The notes below the pieces were generated by a model. It had not been told where the DNA came from and searched no databases. It was given only the letters and a program-made list of their open reading frames with translations. The position numbers and the translations under genes are program-made. DNA of 64,000 bases from contig NC_134029.1 in NCBI RefSeq assembly GCF_964204645.1, forward strand, positions 9,166,850-9,230,849, written 5' to 3'. This DNA comes from Tubulanus polymorphus. Taxonomy: Eukaryota; Nemertea; Palaeonemertea; Tubulaniformes; Tubulanidae. Below, piece after piece: positions 25,801 to 34,460 of this stretch (position 1 is its first letter; every line of letters begins with the position of its first letter).

Positions 25801-28800
25801 ACTGAAAACATGTAAACTAATGTAGTAGTCGATACGGCAACGTTTTTTCCCACTTGTGGTAGACTTGTTGAAAATGTATACTCTCTATAGTAACTAGGTT
25901 GGAAAAATGGTGCATAGGCAACTGAGCCAGATTTTAAACTTGTCAAACCTAAATATTCACCACCGCTTAATTTGATCGGATTGCTCCAATCTACCGGAAC
26001 CTTGAATGTAAAATGAAACAGCCCCGTTAAATAAAGCTAATAATAGAAATCGTTTTCGTCTACAGAATTATGGAGAGAAACCAGTGACTATAAATTCGAA
26101 TGGTAGTTAATCATTTCAAAATTTTGAACTTACCTCATGAACACCGGGTGTTTCGAAACTAAATTCTCTCTCTGCGAGTAAATTCCAAGTAGGTACTGCG
26201 CCTTTGAATATTTGAATTCTCGCCACGTGATTATTTTTGGTGTATACATTGAAATAACACACGTATCCAGCCGGAAGTGGTAAAGATGTCAACACGTAAG
26301 TAAAATAGCCATCGTTTGCTAGACTGTTTGCATCGACAACCGGATTCCCAACATCTTTGGCTGGAAATGAAAATGTAAAGAACAGAAGATTTCAATATTC
26401 AATGCCACATGAAGAACATATTGATAAGGCAATGAACTTAAAACTCACCACAGTTATAGAACATGTCTCTAGCTACAATTATGCAATTGATTGTGGTTAC
26501 AAAATGTGCACCAATACAATATGAAAATACTAAGTGATTCAGCTATTTAACACTCTCTAGTGACCATATACAAAAACCAATGACCTTGAAACTCATCACA
26601 ATCATGGAATATGGCACAAGCTACAATTTTGCAATTCATTGTGGCTACAAAATATTCCTGGGTACAAATACAATATGAAGATAGGAATTTATTCGGCTAT
26701 ATAGCACCCCCTGGTGACCATATGAGAAAAACCAATGACCTGAAAACTCTTCACCATCATAGAACATGTTACGAGCTACAATTCTGCAATTGATTTTGGT
26801 TACAAAATATCCATAGGTATCCATGTAAATAGGAAAACTGTATATAATTCAATATTCAAATCCCTGGTGGCGGGAACGAAAACCTGGTTAACCCCAATAT
26901 CGCGCGACGAGATGAATACTTCGAGAGTGATACTATCTATCAAATATCAAAACTATAAGTCAAAACCTGTCGATATTTTCTACAAAATACCTTTTTCTAT
27001 CTACAAATGACGACTGATGAAACTAAGATGGCTGCTGATTGTGCCTCGCTTGGCTGATCAAAGAATCTGTCTGATATATTTAAGAGCCGTTCTCAAAGTA
27101 TAAGCAGCAAGAATTTCAAGGAAACCAAACCATTTGAGAGCTACAGGTGTCGGAATTCAGCTGGCCGGTTCCCCAGTTGAGACTTAGGTCCAAAAATGGT
27201 CTTAAATCTTAAGACTGGTCTTAAGTTGTTAGATCGGCTATAGAACTTAGATGGTCTAAAATTGGTCTTAAGTCTAAGCTATGATAATGGAACTGGGCCC
27301 GGGCAAAAATGACTTTTTGGGCACAAGAAAGGCACACGATTGCCATCTTATGTCCGATCGACCCAATTTTTCTCATGCTAATGCATCATGGGGGAGGGTT
27401 ACAAACACATGTGGAAGATCAAGATAATTGATCAAAGCGATTTCAAAATTGTCCCTTGAAAACTACACAAATGTGTAAAAAGTGCTGATTTTGGTGGACA
27501 AGAAATGGCTGCCAGTCGGCCATCTTGATTCTGATCGGGCCAGTTTCCGTGAAGAAGATGTAGCTAGGTTAGATGCATGTATAAACCAAAGATCAAGACA
27601 ATACATTGAAGCGTCTTCAAACTCCCCAAAATAGCTGCATTCCGTCTACGGACAGGCGGACGGACGGACGGACGAACAGACGGACGAAAAGTGAACCCAA
27701 TAGCTTGCTGGGAGTCGCAAGTGGGCTAAAAAGAATGTAGCTATTTTACCTGATTTGTTAGGTGGAACGGGTTCTGTGGAAACTGGACATGTATTGGAGT
27801 TGCCGTTAGCTGGGGCAGTGGAAATTGAAGAATCTGTTTGAGTTGAAAGTTTGGAAGTAGTGGTAGCAGGTTGACTTGAAGGTTGTGCTGTACTCGCTGG
27901 TTTTGCAGTAGTGACAGCCAATTGACTTGAAGGTTGTACTGTACTCGCTGGTTTTGCAGTAGTGACAGCCGATTGACTTGAAGGTTGTGCTGTACTCGCT
28001 GTTTTTGTAGTAGTGACGGCTGGTTGACTTGACGGTTGCGCTGTGCTCGCTGGTTTTGTGGTAGTTTCAACCGGTTGACTTGACGGTTGTGCTGTACTCG
28101 CCGATTGTGTGGAAGGTTGTGTTGTACTTCGTGGCTGTTCAGATGAAGCTGGTTGTGTTGTGCTCACTTGCGTTAGAAGAGTTGGCGCAGCTGTGGTTGT
28201 TGCTGAAATGAATGGTAATGGAAGAAAGCGGTGATGAATATTTCAGTTCTGTGTGTTGGCTGACAGCAACTTGACGGCTCAACACGGGTTTTGAAAAATT
28301 TTTTGTCAAATGTCAACCACCATAATAAATTTTGAAACCGACAAGAATAACATAATTGTACAAAAAGACCTGAAACGAATTAGTGTTTGATACTCACGAC
28401 ACGGAGGATCGACGTAGCCTTTACCTAAAACAAATAAAACCAGTTAGAATAGAAAAGGAAACTTCGCAAAATCGCAATATTAAACCATATCTACTTACAA
28501 AGTTTAGGGTGTGGTGCAATATTGACAGAAACTGAAAACATGTAAACTAATGTAGTAGTCGATACGGCAACGTTTTGTCCCACTTGTGGTAGACTTGATA
28601 AACGTGTATATTCTCTATAGTAACTAGGTTGGAAGAATGGTGCATAGGCAACTGAGCCAGACTTGAAACTTGTCAAACCTAAATATTCACCACCGCTTAA
28701 TTTGATCGGATTGCTCCAATCTACCGGAACCTTGAATATAAAATGAAACAGCCCCGAAAAATAAAACTAAAAGACATCGTTTACAGAATTATGGAGAGAA

Positions 28801-29436
28801 ACCAGTGAGTATAAATTCGAATGGTAGTTTATCATGTTTAAAATTTTGAACTTACCTCATGAACACCGGGTGTTTCGAACTTAAATTCTCTCTCTGCGAG
28901 TAAATTCCAAGTAGGAACTGCGCCTTTGAATATTTGAATTCTTGCCACGTGATTATTTTTGGTGTATACGTTGAAATAACACACGTATCCAGCCGGAAGT
29001 GGTAATGATGTCAACACGTAAGTAAAATAGCCTTCGTTTACTAGACTGTTTGCATCGACAACCGGATTCCCAACATCTTTGGCTGCAAGTACAAATAACG
29101 AGTTTAATTTTAGGGAATGTGCTCTTGATTATACCCGTACATTATGGTAACTACAGAATGTACGCTTAAAATCCGAAAATGAGTAAGCTGACGATGTTAC
29201 TTTACCTGATGTGTTTGGTGGAACAGGGTCTGTAGTAACGGGACACGTTTCAGTTCCTGTAATTGTTAATACCGAAAATTCAATTATCATTTTATTCATA
29301 CGTACAGATGCAGATCGATGATTTTGATTTGAATTATATGATATTTCCAATTACCGTTTGCAAATGCATTCAAAAACGTGATCAACAGTAAAGTGCGTAT
29401 AAAAAGACTATAGCACCGCGAAAAACGAGTTGCCAT
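7602..29436 (-). CDS. Giant modular type I membrane protein (49 exons)
   Basis: 49 exons, all with GT/AG boundaries and consistent phase, join into 9,141 nt encoding 3,046 residues. Order: signal peptide; 13 copies of a 150-180-residue beta-rich module, each on two exons; Ser/Thr/Pro linkers after modules 1-6; collagen helix; three EGF domains; transmembrane helix (about 2970-2994); a cytoplasmic tail of about 52 residues. Modules share an LP.GY...F...Y stretch, a QIWRP-like strand, GD.(L/I)GF and a closing FS(V/L)S strand. I do not recognise the family; a jelly-roll sandwich is a guess. Inferred role: a large trimeric cell-surface glycoprotein. Exon coordinates are in the block entries below. 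Caveats: no transcript seen, and alternative splicing of modules is possible. Confidence 0.85.
8218..8851 (-). CDS. Giant gene exons 46-48: three EGF-like domains
   Basis: One domain per exon: 8732-8851 (TKCGNNNGGC, then C.C), 8513-8635 (DVNECNMYNGGC) and 8218-8334 (DIDECESPSRC). The second and third open with the D-(V/I)-(N/D)-E-C pattern of calcium-binding EGF. The third lacks its last disulfide loop: after STCYAPSEDE it runs into an acidic linker. All borders are phase 1, the standard arrangement for EGF exon shuffling. Confidence 0.9.
9010..9740 (-). CDS. Giant gene exons 43-45: collagen triple-helix segment
   Basis: Exons 9598-9740, 9290-9497 and 9010-9129 carry 13, 23 and 13 Gly-X-Y triplets, 49 in a row with no interruption (about residues 2688-2834). 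This predicts assembly of the protein as a trimer near the membrane. The segment is preceded by EYVLPPI and followed directly by the first EGF domain. The antisense strand shows long open frames that are by-products of the Gly/Pro codons. Confidence 0.92.
10015..14145 (-). CDS. Giant gene exons 36-42: modules 11-13
   Basis: Module 11: 13898-14145 and 13120-13408. Linker: 12945-12977 (33 nt). Module 12: 11759-12018 and 10999-11212. Module 13: 10616-10899 and 10015-10240. These are the most divergent copies, with the landmarks PAGYLYRF, LQIYRP, YVYRFN and LQIWRP. Module 12 has one unpaired Cys (YRFNCF). The second exon of module 11 encodes PRRQRRS (Arg run at about residues 2255-2259), a good match to a furin-type cleavage consensus. 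If used, it would split the 3,046-residue chain about three quarters of the way along. The 927-bp intron before module 12 holds no recognised gene. Confidence 0.82.
14364..17735 (-). CDS. Giant gene exons 26-35: modules 7-10, near-identical array
   Basis: Short Thr/Pro linker exon 17670-17735, then four exon pairs: 17141-17361 with 16644-16887; 16338-16558 with 15992-16235; 15640-15860 with 15290-15533; 14941-15161 with 14579-14822. The following linker exon is 14364-14423. Every first exon is 221 nt and every second is 244 nt. Shared landmarks are SNLTGGYLLAFNAY, FQIWRPNGT and GDMLGFTSLGTQS. The pairs lack the Cys residues of modules 1-6, and no linkers separate them. The introns are also recognisably duplicated. 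This is a recent tandem expansion independent of modules 1-3, and such arrays are easily collapsed in assemblies. An NLT sequon in each copy suggests N-glycosylation. Confidence 0.87.
17757..17817. repeat. (ATTC)n-rich tract in intron
   Basis: Imperfect ATTC/TTCA repeats between linker exons 25 and 26 of the giant gene. The same motif forms the tail of a LINE fragment near 36584. Confidence 0.7.
18161..24384 (-). CDS. Giant gene exons 13-26: modules 4-6 and linkers
   Basis: Linker after module 3: 24358-24384 and 23906-24181 (Ser/Thr/Ala-rich, ending near IPVDAK). Module 4: 23582-23823 and 23204-23435. Linker: 22978-23079. Module 5: 21342-21583 and 20984-21233. Linker: 20647-20694 and 20367-20558 (PTQPPTT repeats, then CPVSTDPIPSN). 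Module 6: 19119-19351 and 18802-19033. Linker: 18161-18187, 17908-17961 and 17670-17735; the last two exons lie left of this block. These modules are diverged from 1-3 but keep the paired Cys (GYVC or GWLC, then HPELC, HPTVC or PQKC) and the DPPC or VPPC tag after the module. The 19665-20202 foldback element sits in the intron before module 6. Confidence 0.82.
19665..20202. mobile_element. Foldback/MITE element with 6-bp target duplication
   Basis: Both ends begin TATGGTGGCTGATAAGGGCC in inverted orientation and match for about 60 bp. CAAAAA flanks the element on each side (19659-19664 and 20203-20208). The interior alternates GGCGCCAAAACGAA words and their complement, so the whole can fold into a long hairpin. 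It lies in a giant-gene intron between exons 20367-20558 and 19119-19351. It has no coding capacity. Confidence 0.8.
21961..22860. repeat. Intronic repeat, copy 1
   Basis: Two or so copies of a roughly 155-bp unit (near 21961 and 22119) with a motif like TTGTGATTACAAAATAT and a CCCCCTGGTG core. A segment with AACTAAGATGGCTGCTG, a GGAC-rich run (about 22803-22830) and GTGGGCTAAAAAG at 22849-22861 follows. The same series occurs at 26448-27735. It fills the giant-gene intron before module 5. Confidence 0.65.
24466..29082 (-). CDS. Giant gene exons 3-12: modules 1-3 and mucin-like linkers
   Basis: Module 1: exons 28856-29082 and 28499-28730. Linker: 28398-28424 and 27750-28202. Module 2: 26134-26360 and 25769-26000. 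Linker: 25668-25694 and 25140-25460. Module 3: 24829-25055 and 24466-24697. The three modules are nearly identical (PAGYVCYFNVY; RIQIFKG; HPKLC). Each has one Cys in the GYVC strand and one at its end, just before a 27-nt exon coding GKGYVDPPC. The 151-residue linker exon 27750-28202 repeats an STAQPSSQ-type unit about six times, so it is mucin-like and probably O-glycosylated. Its counterpart at 25140-25460 is shorter (107 residues). Even the intron sequences of the three copies are similar, so duplication was recent. Confidence 0.85.
26448..27735. repeat. Intronic repeat, copy 2, with three tandem units
   Basis: Units start near 26450, 26597 and 26753 (period about 147-156 bp), each carrying an AGCTACAAT...TGCAATT..TTGTGG block. 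Then comes a downstream part related to 22200-22860, a (GGAC)n run at about 27654-27687 and GTGGGCTAAAAAG. It occupies the giant-gene intron before module 2. A small inverted-repeat insert lies inside at 27165-27303. Confidence 0.65.
27165..27303. mobile_element. Small inverted-repeat element nested in intronic repeat
   Basis: The ends CCGGTTCCCCAGTT and AACTGGGCCCGG are roughly inverted copies. The inside is rich in GGTCTTAA and its complement, giving a hairpin of about 140 bp. It interrupts the larger repeat at 26448-27735. Confidence 0.45.
29206..29436 (-). CDS. Giant gene exons 1-2: signal peptide and CPVTTDPVPPN segment
   Basis: Exon 1 (29355-29436) starts at the ATG at 29436 and encodes 27 residues with a basic start and the hydrophobic core LLLITFL, ending FANG at a phase-1 splice. 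This is a convincing secretion signal. Exon 2 (29206-29256) encodes GTETCPVTTDPVPPNTS. The same Cys-Pro-Val-Ser/Thr motif recurs before modules 2, 3 and 6, marking it as the standard preface to a module. No clear TATA box was seen upstream. Confidence 0.85.
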
Positions 29437-31757
29437 GATTGAAAACCTACAAATTACAATGGGTACATGATAACAAATAAATACTTCTTCGACAAATTTT
29501 TCATCTACACCCATGGATGAACAATGAACTCAAATGGTAATTTGAAAGATGTTGAGATTTGTAAACAGGGTTATTACCATACCTCTTCTGGTGAATATGT
29601 GTTGACGTTACACATCCAACGAGGCAAAAATCAAAATCTAGTTTCTTACCTTGTTATCCTGTCCGGTGCGTCATTTATTACAATTAATCCAAAAAGTATT
29701 TGCGATGATGTTAGTCCATGTATATACATATATTACACACGTACAACATTTAGTCGACGCCCTACGACGTTTAGAAACGAGCACAATACCGCAGTACGAA
29801 GATCTGACGTGCCTGACCAGGTAAAACTGTCATGCTCGGTGAATCGTTACTGTCACTCGGCGCAATAGTCCTATTCGGAAACAATCACGCAATTAATGGT
29901 TGTTTAAAAATGTATGCGTCGCCATCGGTGGATCCGACTGGATTTTCCGTCGTCGAATCGGATTCAATTATCACGTTTTTGGTTGATTGAATAACATTGA
30001 CAGACAATTGCTACCACCTCAATCAACGAAGAACAATCTTCTTGCAAGATTTGCTTATTAAAAGGAATCGTACCAATATATACTGTAAATAGCCGTATGA
30101 AAACGACCTATCAAAAGATGAAATAATGAGGCAATTACCGTGTCACTAAACTTTGACAGTTCTAACCATTATCACTTAGCGGCCAAAAGGTTTGTATCAT
30201 CATTGATGGTGTAAGAAGAAAAGTATTTGAGAAAATAGCAGAGCGTTCTAATTTTCGTATTTATGGTCTTGGGGGGGGGGGGGGCTAGCTCTAAAACGAA
30301 TGCATTTCTAAAGAACCAGATAGTGAGTTTTTGACAATATCTTATCGTCATATCGTGTTGTGGGTTTGCGTTTAAAAAACTGGATCCACAATATGTTTTG
30401 TAGGCCAAGCATATTACATTAAATTGGCAGTCCAATTCAATGATTAACGCACATTATTCCTATTTTCACTCCGTTACGCGTTCTTAATGGGTGCGGTTAT
30501 GTTAAGCACGACTAACTTATAAAGGAAGACTGAATATATTGTTTTGTAAGACGAAAGCACGGGCAAAATGTGTGTACTGGAAAAGTACGTGGACTTATTT
30601 ATAATCGTTAGTAATCTTGAATGCACATCGTCCAGTAATATGGGTGTGCGGTATGAATTAATAAGTCATGTAAAGAATAACATATAACCAAAATCAGAAC
30701 TTTGTCTGTGGCTAGAATTATTAGTGGCTAGGCATAAGTTGATTTTTCGGAAAAACGTTTACGAAAAAATTGAAATTTGAAATGAATCCATATCCCAAAG
30801 GATATTGTGATGCATAAACTTGAGGTCGTCCTTTTATTTCAAATTCCGTGTTGTTTTCACGGCAACATGACTTCTTTCTTTTAACATTAAAATTTAAATT
30901 TTCATTTCTTCCATCTGTGCTTATGGCGGAAAAATCAAAATGAAAAAAAAAATCAATATGATGTCATCATAATTGCAAGTTATCTTTACGTATGCAACAA
31001 TCTTTATTTCATATTTCGTGCTGCTTTCGTGGCAACATGACAACTTTTCTTTTTGCGAACATTTCAAATATCCATTTCTTCTTTAGAGTATATATACAAC
31101 GTCAAAAGTTCACGACTGTTTTTCCATTCGATTTATCGTTTTTTTTTTTGTTCCATGGCAATGAATAAGGCCAAATTAACTCCGTGGCGATACATCAGAC
31201 CTTGGAGTAATCATTGAATGATTACTCAAAGATCAGAACAAAAAATAGAAATGTAAACTGAACTATGAATACAATACGTTCAATTCTTTATATAGTGGGT
31301 TCTGAACTTACCGGTATTATCTATTTTCCACGTTTGTGTGTGGCTATACAATTCTTTAACAAATGTTTTTCCCCAAAATATTCATTTTATTTCAGTATTC
31401 AATTAGATTTTCTGCTTTTTTCGGATATCAATGCCCAGTTTCCTATTTCTTGTCCTTTCATTGCGTGGCGTGGAGGGGGGACATGTGCGCATGTCGGTCT
31501 CAAAATAACAGCAATATCAAGTGGAGGGTTGAGGTGGTCTGGTACAGTCGTAATGAATCCATTTGTAAAAAACGTCGTGATAAACGATTTCCAGATAAAA
31601 AGCGATAATATCTTGACAGTAGCTGTTTTCGAGAAAGTTTTATTTACAAAAACAAGCAAGACATAAGTACAAAGCCTAGCTCACTTTAGGACACATGGTT
31701 ATTGCCAATATTCGCAGAATCAAAAGTTGGCACAATATCTTGGAATAAGCCAATTAC

Positions 31758-31788
<31 letters not shown>

Positions 31789-32207
31789 CATACATACGCA
31801 TATTCTCAGACTAATCCATGTTTATTCATTAATATTGCGGAGAAGGATACGGAATAAACCAAAAAAAATACATTCAAGAATTTTGCCTAATGTATGCAAA
31901 TTATTTGAAATTCGGAAATACTTTTTTCAATAGATGTAAAATCTCAAGGACAACTATTTCATTTACGTTATATATTGATTGTCTCGGAATGATATATTAT
32001 TTGTATTGCAATGCGACTTCTATCAAAAAATAGTAATCATTATGTATATTGGTATCAAATTTATTGGTATAAGTTACATACTCGAATGTGTTGACCGAGA
32101 ATCACGGTGATATCACAGAACGTGCTTCGTCTTAGAAGACCGATAAAGGGCAGGGCCAAGTTCAGTTGAAGGTTAAATTTGACTAGCGGGGTCAAAATAG
32201 GAGAAGC
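29437..32207. other. Intergenic between giant gene and compact collagen/EGF gene
   Basis: No convincing exon. It contains a G14 run (30271-30284), a (CA)n tract (about 31757-31795), a degenerate tandem pair (30832-30915 and 31009-31090) and a segment near 31285 resembling 47905-47960. The 133-codon plus-strand frame at 31265-31666 has no recognisable domain. Confidence 0.5.
30832..31090. repeat. Degenerate direct repeat pair
   Basis: Copies at about 30832-30915 and 31009-31090 share TTTATTTCA.ATT.CGTG, CGTGGCAACATGAC-like cores and a trailing CATTTCTTC block. Spacing is about 177 bp. Function unknown. Confidence 0.55.
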
Positions 32208-32213
32208 TTTATT
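32208..32213 (-). other. Candidate polyadenylation signal
   Basis: AATAAA on the minus strand, about 60 nt after the stop codon of the compact collagen/EGF gene (32275). Confidence 0.55.
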
Positions 32214-32274
32214 ATCTGTCATTTGGCTTAGTCGAGTAATATTCCACAAATGTGTTAACTTTGTCGTCTATAGT

Positions 32275-34460
32275 CTAGTAGTACTCTCCGCGGTAACTGG
32301 AACCTGGTCGCGATTCTTGTAGTCTTGGTAACGAAAGTCCGTACTGTTTGTCCCAGTTCGAGTCGACATCGCGTCGTAGCACGTTATCGTAGTAGTACTT
32401 CTCTTCGCGGCGTTGTCTTTGACGTTGGATGCACAAACACAACGACAACGACAACAACAGAATCGTCAAGATTATCAACCAGACGATGAAACCTATAATC
32501 GTTTTGTCGCTGAGTAGATCGGCTGAGATACCAGTTTGAGCTGAAAATAAAGAATCAGATTAACATTCTGTAAATTATACTCGTTCGCGATGTACTGAGC
32601 TTTGAATAGCTGATCGAAGACTGCTAGAATCTTACCATAGTTTTGCAACTAAAGCAATCTATGAAAATTAAGAGCCTTACCAGAAGCAGCTGGTTGAGCA
32701 TTGGTGTCTTTTGAAGTCTTATCGGATTTTGTTAAACATACATATCCTCCGTATGAGTTGACACACATCTCCTCTGATGTACAAGTAGCCCGACCAGTTA
32801 CCGAATTCAAACATTCGTTATTGTCTGAAAATCGAAAGAAGACGAACTGATATTATCAAAACCTATGTAACAATATTACGAACATTTGGCGAAGGGCTAT
32901 CTTACCAATGCAGGTTTTGCCATCTTTACTAATAATGAACCCGCTATCGCACTGACACGTGAAACTGCCTATGCTGTCAACGCATTTGTGTTGACAGCCA
33001 CCGTTATTGGTATTGCATTCATTGATATCTATAAAGAAATAAATCAAATGATATCTTCCCTTCAATAAGGGTCCGATTCATGAAATGTCGTGGAGATTCA
33101 CATTTATCTTAAATCCGGTCCCTGTTAATGTTGGACATCCGAAATGTCACTTACTTCCGCATTTCTTTCCGTCGGTTAATTGATAACCGTCGCGGCATTC
33201 GCAGTAGAAACTGCCGAAGGTATTTCTGCAAACGTGCTGACAACCGTGTGTATTTGTTTGACACTCATCGATATCTACATGAAAGCAATGAATTCATTAT
33301 ATCTCTGTGTAAAACATCTTTGTTTTAAGACTTTCTTGTTTTGGCTATACTGGGATTAAAACGCATACGCCAAATTTGGTGCCATTTTCCATTTGAATGT
33401 AGCTTTATATAACTGTTTCGATAAATTCAAAGCACTATTTTTGAATTCCAAAAACTGTTTATATTCAATATATTATTCCGGGCAAATTGTGGTCAATTCA
33501 TATATTTTTCATATTTGATAACAATAAGAACTCCAACAATATTATTTAGGAGATGACGACCAATTCATAATACTGTAAATTCTAATGCAGAGCTCAGCGA
33601 GACAAACTGGAAACTTCCACAGTAACTACGTACATAAATCATCAATAATCCATTCATAGGAATAGTTGTAATCAAAGAAATCGTAGCTATACCGATTAAT
33701 AATTCATGAACTTTGAACGCAGCCAATATATGGTCTATTATATAAACGTCGGAATGGTTCACAGAATTGGTATTAAAACGTGCCTATTGCAGATACAGAC
33801 CTTCATAGAGATCTCCTTTCACGCCTGTTGATCCTGCAGGTCCCCGAATTCCTTGTTCTCCACGGTCACCTTTGGGTCCATCTGCTCCTGGTGGACCTTG
33901 TGGCCCATTGTCTCCTTGTTTTCCTTGTAGCCCTTGAACTCCTTGAGCGCCATCGCTTCCTTTTTCACCCGGCGGACCGGGGTTTCCCCGTTCACCCTGT
34001 GGTCCGGCCACACCGACTGGGCCCTGCCCACCTTGTGGCCCTTGATTGCCACGTACACCTTCATTCCCTTTGTCTCCGGGTGGTCCACGAATTCCTGTAT
34101 CTCCTTTCAAACCGGGAGGTCCTTTGGGACCAACTTCGCCATCCTTCCCTGGGCCACCAATTGATCCAGTTGGGCCCGGTTTTCCTGGTGGCCCTGTAGG
34201 TCCAGGTGGGCCAGGTGATCCTTTAGGGCCTATTGGCCCTGGAAGCCCATTATCAACGACAGCAATATTTGCGACTGCTGTAAATAGAATCCGCTGACTT
34301 CAGTATACATTCTATATCAAATACCGCTGCTTTTCATTTCGACACTTAAATTTTAATTTCATTTTCATTTCGAGTCTAGAATTCATGGATTTCACTTACC
34401 AAAATGCAATGAATTAATGATTCCAATCGTGACGAAAATGGCGCAAACTTTAAGATCCAT
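32275..34460 (-). CDS. Collagen-EGF single-pass membrane protein (6 exons)
   Basis: Exons 34400-34460, 33801-34277, 33155-33274, 32906-33028, 32681-32824 and 32275-32540 join in frame: 1,191 nt, 396 residues. A signal peptide ([20 protein letters not shown]) is followed by 49 uninterrupted Gly-X-Y triplets (about 31-177). EGF domains follow: [12 protein letters not shown], a (N)[11 protein letters not shown] domain, and a shortened third domain ([12 protein letters not shown]...YVC). A transmembrane helix (about 323-345) precedes a basic and tyrosine-rich tail ([12 protein letters not shown]). All borders outside the last exon are phase 1. The plan matches the membrane-proximal part of the giant gene 3 kb downstream, including the third EGF lacking its last loop, so they are likely paralogues. 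The donor after the collagen exon is weak (GTCTGT). Probably a trimeric surface protein. Confidence 0.88.

Noticed and set aside
26448-26900. Regular direct repeats considered as a CRISPR-like array
   Set aside because: Units are about 150 bp, degenerate and intronic in an animal gene; there is no repeat-spacer structure.
27741-28070. 109-codon Gln/Leu/Asn-rich minus-strand frame
   Set aside because: Alternative frame of the repeated mucin-like exon; it does not splice into the gene in phase.
30271-30284. Run of 14 G
   Set aside because: Simple homopolymer; a lone run cannot form a four-tract G-quadruplex of note, and its length may be a sequencing artefact.
31265-31666. 133-codon plus-strand frame
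   Set aside because: No domain or splice context; it overlaps an open antisense frame and a sequence resembling a dispersed repeat.
33780-34199. 139-codon plus-strand frame rich in Leu/His/Val
   Set aside because: It is antisense to the Gly-X-Y exon of the compact collagen gene; repeated Gly/Pro codons keep the other strand open.
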